A stretch of 64,000 nt of DNA from CAWDVK01 sp963805715 (lineage in GTDB: Bacteria > Actinomycetota > Actinomycetes > Streptosporangiales > Streptosporangiaceae): positions 186,001-250,000 of the forward strand of contig CAWDVK010000017.1 in the NCBI GenBank assembly GCA_963805715.1, in the 5' to 3' direction. A program made the position numbers and the translations under genes. The notes beneath the pieces were generated by a model. It was not told where the DNA came from. It saw only the letters and a program-made list of their open reading frames with translations, and ran no database searches. Shown here piece by piece: positions 38,421 to 47,001 of this stretch; position 1 is the first letter of the stretch; each line of letters opens with the position of its first letter.

Positions 38421-38762
38421 ATGTTCGTCACCGTCTCGCTGCTGCTGGCCGCGGTCTGCATTCTCCCGGCGGCCGCCAAGCTGCTGGGCGTCCCGGCAAT
38501 GCGGGAGTCCGCCGCGCACTTCGGCATCCCCTGGCCCTGGTACCGGCTCATCGGGGGAGCCGAGCTAGCCGCCGCCGCGGGCGTCCTGATCGGACTGTGG
38601 CGGCATCCCCTGGGCCTCGCCGCAGGGGCCGGGATGGCCCTGCTGCTCCTCGCCGCGATAATGACCCACCGGCGGGCGAAAGATAGCGGGAAGGAGATGG
38701 CACCGGCGCTGCTCGCCCTCGCCATCACGCTCGCCTACCTAGCCATCGCCCTCACCAGCTAA
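38421..38762 (+). CDS. DoxX-like membrane protein
   Basis: The 113-residue product has four hydrophobic segments and the small-residue-rich pattern LPAAAKLLGVPAM and GGAELAAAAGVLIGL of the DoxX/DoxD-like family. It starts 9 bases after the hydroxylase stop with site AGGAGG, so it ends the operon. Its role is unknown; it may help handle membrane-active aromatic substrates. Confidence 0.8.
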   Translation: MFVTVSLLLAAVCILPAAAKLLGVPAMRESAAHFGIPWPWYRLIGGAELAAAAGVLIGLWRHPLGLAAGAGMALLLLAAIMTHRRAKDSGKEMAPALLALAITLAYLAIALTS

Positions 38763-38918
38763 GCGTGACGCGCGGGCGAGTCCTGCCCGATCATGGGAGC
38801 GAAACGGGAGCGGCAGGGCGCTGTCAGGTGCGGTCAGACGCGGTGACCGGAAGCCGGACAGCGTCTGTGATCAGCGCAGACGCCGACTACCAGTGGATTT
38901 GTTGGCCAGCGTGCCCAG

Positions 38919-38963
38919 TTCGGGACGAAGAGGCCGCCGGTTCAAATCCGGCCACCCCGACCA
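38919..38963 (+). repeat. att core copy 2 (tRNA-Pro 3' fragment)
   Basis: These 45 bases are identical to the 3' part of tRNA-Pro at 17651-17695. The 5' half of the tRNA is missing, so it is not a functional gene. It is followed by GGTCAAGGCC, shared with copy 3 apart from one base. It marks the junction between segments A and B. Confidence 0.85.
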
Positions 38964-39029
38964 GGTCAAGGCCCATATGAGGCTTTCGGAAGCGGTGCCG
39001 AGCTGGCGCTGAGTAACTACGCATCGCGG

Positions 39030-39709
39030 CGCTGTTCGCCAACGCGGTACCGTACCTGCTATTCGCAGTAGCCGAGCAGGCCGTGAACTCCTGCACCGCC
39101 GGGATCATCAACGCCACCACGCCCACATGGACGATTGTTCTCGCCCTGACCCTGCGACATCAGAAGTCGGTTAGCCCGTGGCAGGCGGCCGGGGTGATCG
39201 TCGGGTTCGGCGGTGCGCTGCTGATATTCGCGCCGTGGGAGGCAAAATCGGGCGTGGCGTCGGCGGGAGGGCTTGGAATGCCTGGCAGCTTCGGTCAGCT
39301 ACGCGATCAGCTACATCTACATGGACCGGTACCTAGCCCGGCGCGGGATGAGCCCCATCACGCTATCGGCGTGCCCGCTCCTCGCGGCGGCAGCCATGCT
39401 CGCACTCGCCCTGGCCATCACCGGTGCCCGGCGCCGCATGTCACAGCCGTCAGCGTCACGGGCGTGGTCATCCTCGGCGTGATCGGAACCGGCATCGCCT
39501 ACGTACTGAACTACCAGATCATCACCAGCGAAGGCGCCACCATCGCCTCCACCGTCACCTACCTGCTGCCAGTCGTCGCCATCGTTCTCGGCGTCCTGGT
39601 CCTCGGCGAGAGCGTCACCATCACGGCACTCGCGGGAATCGCCCTGGTCCTGGCGGGAGTGGCGCTAACACGCCATCATGCTCAAGTAGCGAACCCGGCC
39701 GAGCCCTAG
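39030..39709 (+). pseudogene. EamA/DMT-family transporter, 5'-truncated and frameshifted
   Basis: The sequence begins inside the first EamA repeat (LFANAVPYLLFAVAEQAVNS) 70 bases after att copy 2 and lacks the N-terminus. It reads well to VIVGFGGALLIFAPWEAKSG, shifts frame (SVSYAISYIYMDRYLARRGM), then returns to the first frame for the last helices, GTGIAYVLNYQIITSEG onward, stopping at 39709. The truncation point beside the att site suggests loss during integration or excision. Confidence 0.75.
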
Positions 39710-39863
39710 ACCGCATGTCCCTTTTGTGCGCCTCGCGTTGGGGAGTCGTGCCCGATCGCTGGAAAGTATCGGTGGGTCATGTGACCATTGACGGCAAAGG
39801 CTGGCGAGTGCCCGTGAATCCGCCCGTGCGCCGGTCTGTTCCGCTGCGTGCAAGGGTGCTGCC

Positions 39864-40247
39864 ATGTTCTACACGCTGTTAGGGATCGTGAGCTTTATTG
39901 TTGTCATCGCGACGGCTTACGTCTGGAACGTGATCCAGGGCTTTGGCTGGTGTGCCGTGATCGGCGCGGTTCCTGGGGCCGTCCTCGCCTGGCCCTGCAA
40001 CTGCAGGGCGGGATATTTCTCGCTGGATCTGTCAACTAGGAACACGACCTGTACGACGACCGGGTTTCCGCTCGTTCACCTGAGAACCGTGTTTGAATTT
40101 GGCCCGGTTTACGTCGAGCATGCACAAGTGGTGGTGGAAGGTGCACTGATAGGAGCGCTGGTGGCAGGCGTTCTCGCAGTGGCTGTCTTTGCGATAATCG
40201 ACGGAATCCGGAAGTCGGCTGGCCGCCGCGGCAAGTCAGCGACTTAA
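39864..40247 (+). CDS. Uncharacterised membrane protein, 127 residues
   Basis: The product has a hydrophobic N-terminus (LLGIVSFIVVIATAYVW), a central region with three Cys, and a C-terminal helix (ALIGALVAGVLAVAVFAII) ending in basic residues. Two to three membrane segments are likely. Base composition is visibly less GC-rich than the flanking catabolic operon, which suggests a separate origin. I do not recognise a characterised family. Confidence 0.5.
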   Translation: MFYTLLGIVSFIVVIATAYVWNVIQGFGWCAVIGAVPGAVLAWPCNCRAGYFSLDLSTRNTTCTTTGFPLVHLRTVFEFGPVYVEHAQVVVEGALIGALVAGVLAVAVFAIIDGIRKSAGRRGKSAT

Positions 40248-40712
40248 CGGCGGACACTGGCAGGGCCAGGATCACCAGACCCGATACGGGTCGCCGATGG
40301 CTATTTCTCGATGGCTCCGCCCACAGCGCGGAGGTGATCGCGGAAGGTCAGCGCGGACACGCTCGCCGTCCCGGCCATCGAGGATGAAGATCAGCCGATC
40401 CTGAGTGTCCCGCCAGGTCCCTGACTCACTGCGGCATGCAGCCAGGCGGACCGGCGTTCTGCGCCCCTGGCAGGGCCTTCTCATCACAGAACGTGGACCT
40501 ACGGCACCGGACCCTGTAACGCATCAGGTGTGGGCCACCATGTCGCACATCAAGCGGAGCTAGACACATGTCCCTTTTTGTGCCTAGGTCCAACTGATCG
40601 TTGACGGTTTGGCCTCAGGTGATGCTTGACGCTTTCTAGGGTCTGGCTGCTAGGCGAGCGCCTGCCAGCGCAGCGGCGCGCCCTATTACAGGCACACTGA
40701 GAGCATAAAGGT

Positions 40713-40785
40713 ATGGCCAACGACCAGCAGGTGCAATTGGTCGAGGCCCGCCTGGACGGTGCTTCGCCGGGGGATGCGGTGGGCG
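40713..40785 (+). pseudogene. Possible transposase N-terminal remnant
   Basis: ATG 40713 starts MANDQQVQLVEARLDGASPGD, which resembles the first helices of an IS481-like transposase and lies at the expected distance inside the IS481-like left end. Coding resemblance ends where the TetR gene begins. Confidence 0.35.
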
Positions 40786-40791
40786 CGGTGA

Positions 40792-41484
40792 CTACCTCGT
40801 CCGTGTCTTCTGCTGGGGCCGGTGGGGGCGGGCGTTTGTGTCATTGCTGAGCCTAAGCCGCTGGTGGACGACCTGGCGGGCCAGGTTAAGGACGGCGGGA
40901 TCGTCGTGCAGGACGAAGTTGGTGTCGGCGGCCAGGATGATCCCGTTTAGCTCGAAGGCGAGCCGGTCAGGGTCCTCGCTGGCGGGAAGGTCGCCCTGGT
41001 CGAGAGCCGTGGCCGCGAAGCCCCGGATCAGCGCCACGAACTGAGATTGGAAGGCGGCCACGCGTTCCTTGACCGGGCCGGGGCGGGTGCCCATCTCCAG
41101 GGCCGCGCCAGCGAAGAAGCAGCCGCCGGGGAAGGTCCGGCGCTGCAGGTGATCAAAGAACGCCTCGCACACCGCCACCAGCTGGGCCAGGCCGGGAGGA
41201 GCCGCGAGGGCGGGCTGCACGACTTCTTCCGCGAAGATCCGGCCCGCCTCCTCCACGGTCGCCAGCTGGAGTTCCTGCTTAGAGCCGAAGTGCGCGTACA
41301 GGCCGCCCTTGCTCATGCCGATCGCCGCCGCCAGGTTCCCGATCGACAGGCCCTCCAGCCCGTCGACGGTGGCCAGTGACGCCGCCGCGCGCAGGATGGC
41401 CCTGCGGGTCCGCTCCCCGTCGGCGCGCGGCCGCCGCGGCCTGCGACTGTCTTGCTGCACGGTCTCGTTCATCATCATTGACAA
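40792..41484 (-). CDS. TetR-family transcriptional regulator
   Basis: The 230-residue product has an Arg-rich leader, a helix-turn-helix (IGNLAAAIGMSKGGLYAHF) and a TetR_C-like domain with FPGGCFFAGAALEMG. Related regulators sense electrophiles or oxidants. It is divergent from the DsrE-like gene, and two inverted-repeat operators lie between them, so it probably represses itself and that gene. Confidence 0.87.
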   Translation of the reverse strand: MSMMMNETVQQDSRRPRRPRADGERTRRAILRAAASLATVDGLEGLSIGNLAAAIGMSKGGLYAHFGSKQELQLATVEEAGRIFAEEVVQPALAAPPGLAQLVAVCEAFFDHLQRRTFPGGCFFAGAALEMGTRPGPVKERVAAFQSQFVALIRGFAATALDQGDLPASEDPDRLAFELNGIILAADTNFVLHDDPAVLNLARQVVHQRLRLSNDTNARPHRPQQKTRTR

Positions 41485-41487
41485 GTT

Positions 41488-41533
41488 AACACGATCGGTC
41501 GTACTCTAATTTCTAATACGAACGATCGTATTA
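41488..41533. promoter_or_regulatory. Paired TetR operators
   Basis: TAATACGAACGATCGTATTA at 41514-41533 has perfect 8-base arms (TAATACGA/TCGTATTA). A second, weaker copy, AACACGATCGGTCGTACT, lies at 41488-41505. Both sit in the TetR-DsrE divergent gap. Confidence 0.7.
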
Positions 41534-41610
41534 ACTGTGCGGGCGATCACTGCCTCAGGAATGACAGGACCGGCCGCCAGCAGCGCAAACGTCACGAAAG
41601 CGAGGCAGCG

Positions 41611-41973
41611 ATGGCCGGGAAAGCAGTGATCAGTCTCACCACAGGCCTGGAGGACCCGGAAAAGGTGACCGTGGCGTTCCTCGTCGCGGTCGGCGCCGCC
41701 GAATCAGGACGGCCGACCCTCATGTTCCAGGCCAAGGAAGCCGTCCGGCTCGCCATGGACGGGGTGGCCACGGGCGTCGCCTGCGATGGATGCCCCGCAC
41801 TCCCGGACCTGCTCGCCCGGTATGAGAAAGCGGGCGGGCGGTTCATGGTCTGCCCGGTCTGCTTCAACGCCAAGCAGCTCGACAAGGGCAACCTCCTGCC
41901 CAATGCCGAACTGGCGGGCAGCGTTCAGCTGTGGGACTGGATCGGCGACGGAGCCACGACTTTCAGTTACTGA
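41611..41973 (+). CDS. DsrE/DsrF-like protein
   Basis: This 120-residue protein belongs to the DsrE-like fold, often involved in sulfur transfer or peroxide-linked thiol chemistry. It starts MAGKAVISLTTGLEDPEKV, typical of the family, and has three Cys, at ACDGCP and VCPVC, as possible persulfide sites. No signal peptide is seen. It is divergent from the TetR gene and probably under its control. Confidence 0.75.
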   Translation: MAGKAVISLTTGLEDPEKVTVAFLVAVGAAESGRPTLMFQAKEAVRLAMDGVATGVACDGCPALPDLLARYEKAGGRFMVCPVCFNAKQLDKGNLLPNAELAGSVQLWDWIGDGATTFSY

Positions 41974-42109
41974 GGAACCCCGCTCAGCTCCCGAAGCGCA
42001 AGCGGGTGTCAAGCATCAAGCGAAACGCGCTATGTCAACCATCAGTTGGAGTCGGACATTTGTGCCCTTCTTGTGCCTAGGTTCTGGTGATCGCTGACAG
42101 ATCGGCTTC

Positions 42110-43762
42110 GTAGCTATTCACCAAGCGTCAGCGGTATGAGGTGATCTGGCCTGCGGTCAGGTTGGTTCGAGGCCGGGCGGCAGCCAGGCGCGGCCGTTGA
42201 ACAGATCGCGGAGGGCGTCGAGTTTGCTGATGCCCCATTTAGCGGCGGTGGACAGGTAGGACTGGACTAACGCGAACTCGGTGAGTCCGGTGAGTGTCCG
42301 CCAGCAGCCTCCGGAGCTGCGCTGCTGGACCTTGGCGGGCCGGATCGTCCGCTCGGCTTCGTTATTGGAGAAGATGTCCAGGTCGGGGCGGGTGGCGAAC
42401 CGCAGGATCATGTCCTCGAAGCGGAGGAACCGGCGGGCGAGGCGGCGGGCGTCCTTCGCGGCGGCGGTGCGCCGGTAGAGACTGGCGGCCAGGCCCGCGG
42501 TGGCCAGTGCCCGGTAGCGGCTGACCAGGTCGTCCAGGATGGCTGTGTCCAGGGCGGACTGCCCGGCCTGGCGGGCGGCTGCGGCGGCGTCGCGGGCCTC
42601 GATCAGCAGGCTCGCCAGCTGGGCAGCCCAGTCCTGCCGGGCTGGCTCGAAGTCGTACAGTCCTTTCAGGTCACGCAGCAGATGGACCGCGCACCAGGCG
42701 TGCAGGGCGCTGGTCAGGTGCCCGTACCCGGCGTAGCCGTCGCGGACGATCACGCCCTCGTAGCCAGGCAGCACGCCGCCGGCGTCGATCGCCTCCGCTG
42801 ACCGGTTACCGGTGTGCAGGCAGGTCAGGTACCGAGTGCAGGCCAGGTGCACGTACCGGGTCCCGCCCGCGGCCCGCGCGGGGGTCTCGTCAGCGTGCAC
42901 CGCCGGGGCGGCCTTCAGCAGCTCCCGGACCCGGCCGGTGAACCCGCTGGCCTCCACCAGCCCAGCGGCCTTCCCGCGGATCCCGGCCATCCAGCCCGTG
43001 GAGACCGCGATTCCGGCGAGCTGGCACAGCAGCAGCGTTGCCCGGCAGATGGGGATGTGGTGGCCGCTGACCAGGCTGGCGGCCTGCGCGCAGGTCTCCG
43101 GCCCGTAGCTGGCCCGGGCCCGCACGTGCGCGGGCAACTCGCCCTCGGTGAGGGTCCCGCAGCCCGCGCACTCCCTCGCCTGCGCCACGTACTCGGTGAC
43201 CTTCGGCCCCGGCGCCGGCTCGATGTCAGTGACCTGGTGACGGCGCCGTGCCGTGACCGGCGCCCCGGCCAGGCCCGCGCCGCACCCCCGGCACACCGCC
43301 GGCGGGCACTGGATGGTCTCATCCGGGTCATCCACCAGGCGCATCGTCATCCCGGGCTCGCCCGGCTGCTTTCCCGGCCGCCGTTTCCCGCGCTCGCGCA
43401 GCGACCGGTCGCTGCCTTTCTTCTTGTACGGGCTATCGGAGGAAGGGGGACGCGACGAGGTGGATGAGTCCTTGCGGGCCTGCCGCTCCAGCTGCTCCAC
43501 CCGGGCCGCAAGCCGCTCGATCTGCGCGGTCAGCTCACCGATCAGCCGGTACGCCTCAGCCAGCCGCACCGCCAGCTCAGCGGCCGGCAGGGCGGACAGC
43601 TCCTCAGCGGAGGGCAGGGCGGCATCGGACACAACTGGCAATGATCACCATTCCGGCCAGCTGATCAACAACCCGCCCCGGCGTGTCGCCAGCTACCACG
43701 CCCAGCCCAGCCGCCGGTCGCACTCGCTCACCGGCAAGCGATTAACCCACGTGAATAGCTAC
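42110..43762. mobile_element. IS66-like element (TnpC only) with 8-bp target duplication
   Basis: The element starts GTAGCTATTCAC and ends GTGAATAGCTAC, exact 12-base inverted repeats. It is flanked by TCGGCTTC at 42102-42109 and 43763-43770, an 8-base target duplication as expected for IS66. It is 1653 bases long and interrupts the left IS481-like end of unit 2. Confidence 0.9.
42157..43641 (-). CDS. IS66-family transposase
   Basis: The 494-residue product has the N-terminal coiled coil (LTAQIERLAARVEQLERQ), the KDSSTSSRPPSSDSP linker, a Cys-rich zinc-binding region (CRGCGAGL, CAGCG) and the catalytic domain with VHADETP, VRDGYAGY and NNEAERTIRPAK. The frame is open, so it may be active. 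No TnpA or TnpB partners accompany it, placing it in the single-gene IS66 subgroup. Confidence 0.93.
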   Translation of the reverse strand: MPVVSDAALPSAEELSALPAAELAVRLAEAYRLIGELTAQIERLAARVEQLERQARKDSSTSSRPPSSDSPYKKKGSDRSLRERGKRRPGKQPGEPGMTMRLVDDPDETIQCPPAVCRGCGAGLAGAPVTARRRHQVTDIEPAPGPKVTEYVAQARECAGCGTLTEGELPAHVRARASYGPETCAQAASLVSGHHIPICRATLLLCQLAGIAVSTGWMAGIRGKAAGLVEASGFTGRVRELLKAAPAVHADETPARAAGGTRYVHLACTRYLTCLHTGNRSAEAIDAGGVLPGYEGVIVRDGYAGYGHLTSALHAWCAVHLLRDLKGLYDFEPARQDWAAQLASLLIEARDAAAAARQAGQSALDTAILDDLVSRYRALATAGLAASLYRRTAAAKDARRLARRFLRFEDMILRFATRPDLDIFSNNEAERTIRPAKVQQRSSGGCWRTLTGLTEFALVQSYLSTAAKWGISKLDALRDLFNGRAWLPPGLEPT

Positions 43763-43926
43763 TCGGCTTCAGGTGTCGCTTGACGGTTTCTAGGGAGTGC
43801 GTATCACATCAGTCGCCGTCGTGGGTGGCTATGGAGAGTCCGGGCGCTTCAGGCGCATCATATGAGTGCGCAGTCCGGGCAGCGCCAGGCCGGCATGGAG
43901 TGGTCGCATTATCGCAGGGAGGGCAC

Positions 43927-44772
43927 ATGGAGGCCGCACCGAGCAGGACGGCGAGGTTCGCGGCAGTGTCGCGGGGATTATTTCGCATGGAGGCGACGCC
44001 GCCGTGGGTGCTGGACGACGCTCTGGCCTTGGTGCTCGTCGGCCCGGTGTGGCAGGAGCTACACGACCAGCTAAATCCGCTGTTCCCCGGCCAGGTCGCT
44101 CGCGAGTCTCGCGCGGCTGTCTGCGCCCGCAGCCGGTATGCCGAGGACCGGCTGGCTGCTGGCGCCTTCACGCAGTACGTCATCCTGGGCGCGGGGCTTG
44201 ACTCGTTCGCGTGGCGGCGCCCGGACCTGCTCCGCTCCGTCAGGGTGTTCGAGGTTGATCACCCTGCCTCCCAGGCCTGGAAGCTGGAGCGGGTCGGGGA
44301 CCTCGCGCTTCCGCTCAGTGACTCGCAGGTGTTCATCCCGGTTGATTTCGAGGCCGAGCCTCTTCGGGACGCTTTGCGCGCGGCCGGGTTCGACTGGGGC
44401 CAGCCGGCGCTGTTCTCCTGGACCGGCGTTGCCCCCTATCTCACCGCGCAGGCGATCGAGTCGACGTTGCGCACGACTGCGGGGGCTGCCCCTGGCTCGG
44501 AGGTGGTGTTCTCCTACCGGGCCGAGGAGTCGGTGCTCGATGGCGTCGGCAGAGAGTTCATCCGGATCTACGCCCCGCTCGCGGCCTCAGTTGGCGAGCC
44601 GCTGCAGCCCGGCTGGCCGGTCATCGAGATCGAGCGGCTGATCAGCCGGTGCGGGCTGAAGGTCGTCGACCATCCAGCACGTGCAGACCTCGAACAGCGG
44701 TATTTCGCCGACCGGACCGATGGCTTGCGGCCCTACAACGTGGAGACCCTGGTCACCGCGCGGGTCACCTGA
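43927..44772 (+). CDS. SAM-dependent methyltransferase (LCMT-like, TIGR00027 type)
   Basis: From ATG 43927, with GGGAGG just upstream, the product is 281 residues. The SAM-binding glycine motif is VILGAGLDSFAWRRP, followed by the acidic residue in VFEVDHPASQAWK, both typical of the actinobacterial leucine-carboxyl-methyltransferase-like family. These enzymes often O-methylate polyketides or similar products. It appears intact inside a unit otherwise made of IS fragments. Confidence 0.85.
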   Translation: MEAAPSRTARFAAVSRGLFRMEATPPWVLDDALALVLVGPVWQELHDQLNPLFPGQVARESRAAVCARSRYAEDRLAAGAFTQYVILGAGLDSFAWRRPDLLRSVRVFEVDHPASQAWKLERVGDLALPLSDSQVFIPVDFEAEPLRDALRAAGFDWGQPALFSWTGVAPYLTAQAIESTLRTTAGAAPGSEVVFSYRAEESVLDGVGREFIRIYAPLAASVGEPLQPGWPVIEIERLISRCGLKVVDHPARADLEQRYFADRTDGLRPYNVETLVTARVT

Positions 44773-44807
44773 GCGCAAAGCACGGGAACGCCCACCACGG
44801 GCGGTGC

Positions 44808-44905
44808 GACCGTGGCGTGATTGAGCCAGGCGACCTTGGTCACCGGGGCGCCACAGATGACCTCCATGACTACGTGATAGCGCTGCTCCAATGACGCTCA
44901 GCTTC
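44808..44905 (-). pseudogene. IS481-like transposase N-terminal remnant
   Basis: This stretch resembles 45803-45896, the coding start of the chimeric transposase, sharing CATGACTNCGTGATAGCGCT. It covers only the first 30 or so codons and has lost its frame. Confidence 0.45.
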
Positions 44906-45095
44906 ACCATGGTCTGCCGATCTGTCTAGCCCATCACGGGGGCGCCAGCGCTTTGCGCGCGTTAGCCGGTCTGGTGCTTTCCCGGATGGCTGCCGATCAA
45001 CGCTGGAGCCGGAGCGGGGTCAGCGTGGAGACATCCTCTGTCAACCCTTGGCGCCGTGAAGGTTTCAAAGTGCCTTGCACAGGTGGCTGGGAAAC

Positions 45096-45899
45096 TCAGG
45101 CCGCTGGCGATGTGACCGCGGCCAGGGCCCGGTTGCGGTTGGCGAGGTGGACGGCCTCGTCGTAGGGCACGTTCTTGGTAAGGCAGTGCCAGAGCACCTC
45201 GAGCCAGCGGTTGCCAAGGGCCCGCAGGGCCGCGTGGTGGTTCTTGCCGCGAGCACGCTGGGCGTCGTAGAACTCTCTGGCCCAGGCAGAACGGCGCAGG
45301 CTGGCGAAGGCCCATTTGTGCATCGCGGTGATGAAGGCGCGGCAGACGGCGCGGGCGGTGCCACGGCGCACGACGGTGGCGATCACGCAGTACCGGGAGT
45401 GGTCGTCAAGGCTGGAGATGAGCTTCAGCTCGGTGCCGTCGGTCAGGAATACCGACGCGGTGATGTCCAGCTGCCACAGCTGCATCGGCGCTTCCCGCTG
45501 CCAGCGCTTGTAGTCCTGACGGCGGCGCTTTCGCTTACGGGCCGGGACCAGGCCCCGGCGGACGAGAACCCGGTAGATAGTCGACCGGGACGGCACCGGT
45601 GCCACCTGGCCTTTGCCGAGCTCATACTGCAGTCGTCGCGGTCCCCACCGCGGATGCGCACCCCGGAGCTGGCAGATCATCGCCTCAACGTCCGCTGCGA
45701 GCTGACGAGGCTGGAAGTGCGGCCGGTGGGAATGGTCAGCCAGCCCGGCTAACCCCTCCTTCTGGTATTTGCCCAGCCATACGTGCACGGCCTGGCGGGT
45801 AACTCCGTAGCGGCCAGCTACCTCAGTGACCGGCGCCCCGGAGATGACTTCCATGACTGCGTGATAGCGCTGCTCCATGACGCTCAACTCCACGAGCAC
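45096..45899 (-). pseudogene. Chimeric transposase reading frame: IS481 N-terminal part joined to IS110 C-terminus
   Basis: From GTG 45899 the first about 198 codons are IS481-like: helix-turn-helix VTEVAGRYGVTRQAVHVWL and the first catalytic Asp in WQLDITASVFLTDG. At about 45305 the frame continues without a stop into 69 residues typical of the IS110/IS116 C-terminus (FYDAQRARGKNHHAALRAL, NRNRAL). The rest of the IS481 DDE domain is gone, so it should be inactive, although the open frame is 268 codons. Confidence 0.75.
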
Positions 45900-46025
45900 G
45901 GCCCGGCCACCCTCCGCCGCGAACAAGGTCACGACGAGGCATGCCCGAGCGGGCGGTGTCAAGCATCAGATGAAGCTGCGGTGTCAACGATCAGTCGGAG
46001 TCAGGCAACATGTCCCTTTTTGTGC

Positions 46026-46569
46026 TGTGACAACTTTCTCTACAGCTTCAAGGTCACCTGCGGCGCCACGGCCGGGCGGCCTCAGCCAGTGATCTTGCGG
46101 GCACGCGGGGATCACCCCGCAATCGGCAACGTGACGGCGGCGAAGAACAACGGGAAAGAAGGGCGGGTCCAGGTCGGGGGCAGCGCGGGTCACTGGGCAG
46201 ACTTTCTTCTCAGCAAACGGTCGCGCAGCCGCCGTGGCCCAGGCGTGGTCCAGCCCCGTGATCGTCCGTAAGCCTTTGCAGGCCACGAGCTTGGCCACCA
46301 ACAGCCTCCGGAGCCGTGAGCCTGGACTCTGACCACTACTGTTGACCACCGCTGCTGTTGACCACCACGACATTAGGACTCCAGTCGATCGAGCCCCTGC
46401 GCGAGCGAGCCAGCGTACCCCACTGCAGGAAGCCCTGCCTCCATGACCTCGCGCACGACAAGGACTAAGGTCACGAGGGACGGGACCAAGGTCGCGCGTC
46501 GGCCGAGACCGGGAATAGCTGGGCATCTGCCGTGTCTACCCTGTCAGGGCCACCACCGGGGTAGCCAGG
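46026..46569. other. Gene-poor stretch right of unit 2
   Basis: A leftward open frame covers much of it, but I do not recognise it. Short tandem-like TGACCAC repeats occur around 46330-46370. No convincing gene is seen. Confidence 0.3.
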
Positions 46570-47001
46570 GTGAAGAAGGGACATGCCGTGACTCACAATG
46601 ACGACCTGCCCGCAGAGGTGCGACGGCAAGACGAAGAGGCCGAACTACAGATAGCCGCGCAGCTAGCCGAGCTAGGCAAGGATACGGAAGCGACTCACAA
46701 TGACGAGGCGCCCGCAGAGGTGCGACGGCAAGACGAAGAGGCCGAACTACAGATAGCCGCGCAGCTAGCCGAGCTAGGCAAGAATACGGAAGCCATCAGG
46801 TATGTAGATCTTGGCCCGGCAGTCCCAATGTGGCGCGTGGGCTACTACAAGGAACACGGACAGTCCTACGTGTTCCTTGTGACCCTGGAAGGACCACGGG
46901 ATAACCTGGAGGTGACCAGCCAGGCAGCGGTGTCAATCGACGATGCCCTGCTATACATCCGCGGAATTCTCGACGCAGTCGCGAAAGCAATGAAGTCATG
47001 A
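46570..47001 (+). CDS. Uncharacterised protein with a duplicated 34-residue N-terminal unit
   Basis: The 143-residue product opens with two nearly identical 34-residue units, each holding PAEVRRQDEEAELQIAAQLA, followed by a unique C-terminal domain with VPMWRVGYYKEHGQSYVFLV and ALLYIRGILDAVAKAM. The start may be GTG 46570 or GTG 46588; the latter has AAGGGA upstream. The gene is less GC-rich than its surroundings. The C-terminal part looks like a compact alpha/beta domain; I do not recognise the family. Confidence 0.55.
   Translation: MKKGHAVTHNDDLPAEVRRQDEEAELQIAAQLAELGKDTEATHNDEAPAEVRRQDEEAELQIAAQLAELGKNTEAIRYVDLGPAVPMWRVGYYKEHGQSYVFLVTLEGPRDNLEVTSQAAVSIDDALLYIRGILDAVAKAMKS
46591..46794 (+). 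repeat. 102-base tandem duplication inside the coding region
   Basis: Units at 46591-46692 and 46693-46794 differ at only a few positions (GACCTGCCC versus GAGGCGCCC, GGATACG versus GAATACG). The length is a multiple of three, so the frame is kept. Confidence 0.9.

Larger units (their letters stand above)
40566..42058. mobile_element. Unit 1 bounded by IS481-like ends, carrying TetR and DsrE genes
   Basis: The left end (40579 onward) and the right end (to 42058) are inverted relatives. Both hold AACTGATNNTTGAC near the tip and GATGCTTGAC about 30 bases further in. Between them are a transposase N-terminal remnant, a TetR gene and a DsrE-like gene instead of a full transposase. The 18-base ACATGTCCCTTTTTGTGC lies at the left edge and recurs at 46008-46025; a diverged copy lies at 42056-42076. 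Confidence 0.5.
42072..46025. mobile_element. Unit 2 bounded by IS481-like ends
   Basis: The left end begins at about 42072 (TGTGCCTAGG) and is interrupted by the IS66-like element; it continues after 43770 with AGGTGTCGCTTGACGG. The right end lies at about 45956-46010, beside the chimeric transposase start. Inside are a methyltransferase gene and transposase remnants. An 18-base direct repeat at 46008-46025 matches the one left of unit 1. Confidence 0.45.

Noticed and set aside
38919..38963. Second and third tRNA-Pro genes (also 47490-47534)
   Set aside because: Only the 3' half is present; the acceptor 5' strand and D arm are missing. They are att copies, not genes.
40272..40487. Leftward open frame of 71 codons
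   Set aside because: No ribosome site, no recognisable motif, and the composition is uneven.
45984..46526. Leftward open frame of 180 codons
   Set aside because: No motif or sensible start is recognisable and it runs into the IS481-like end. Some segments look gene-like but I could not support a call.
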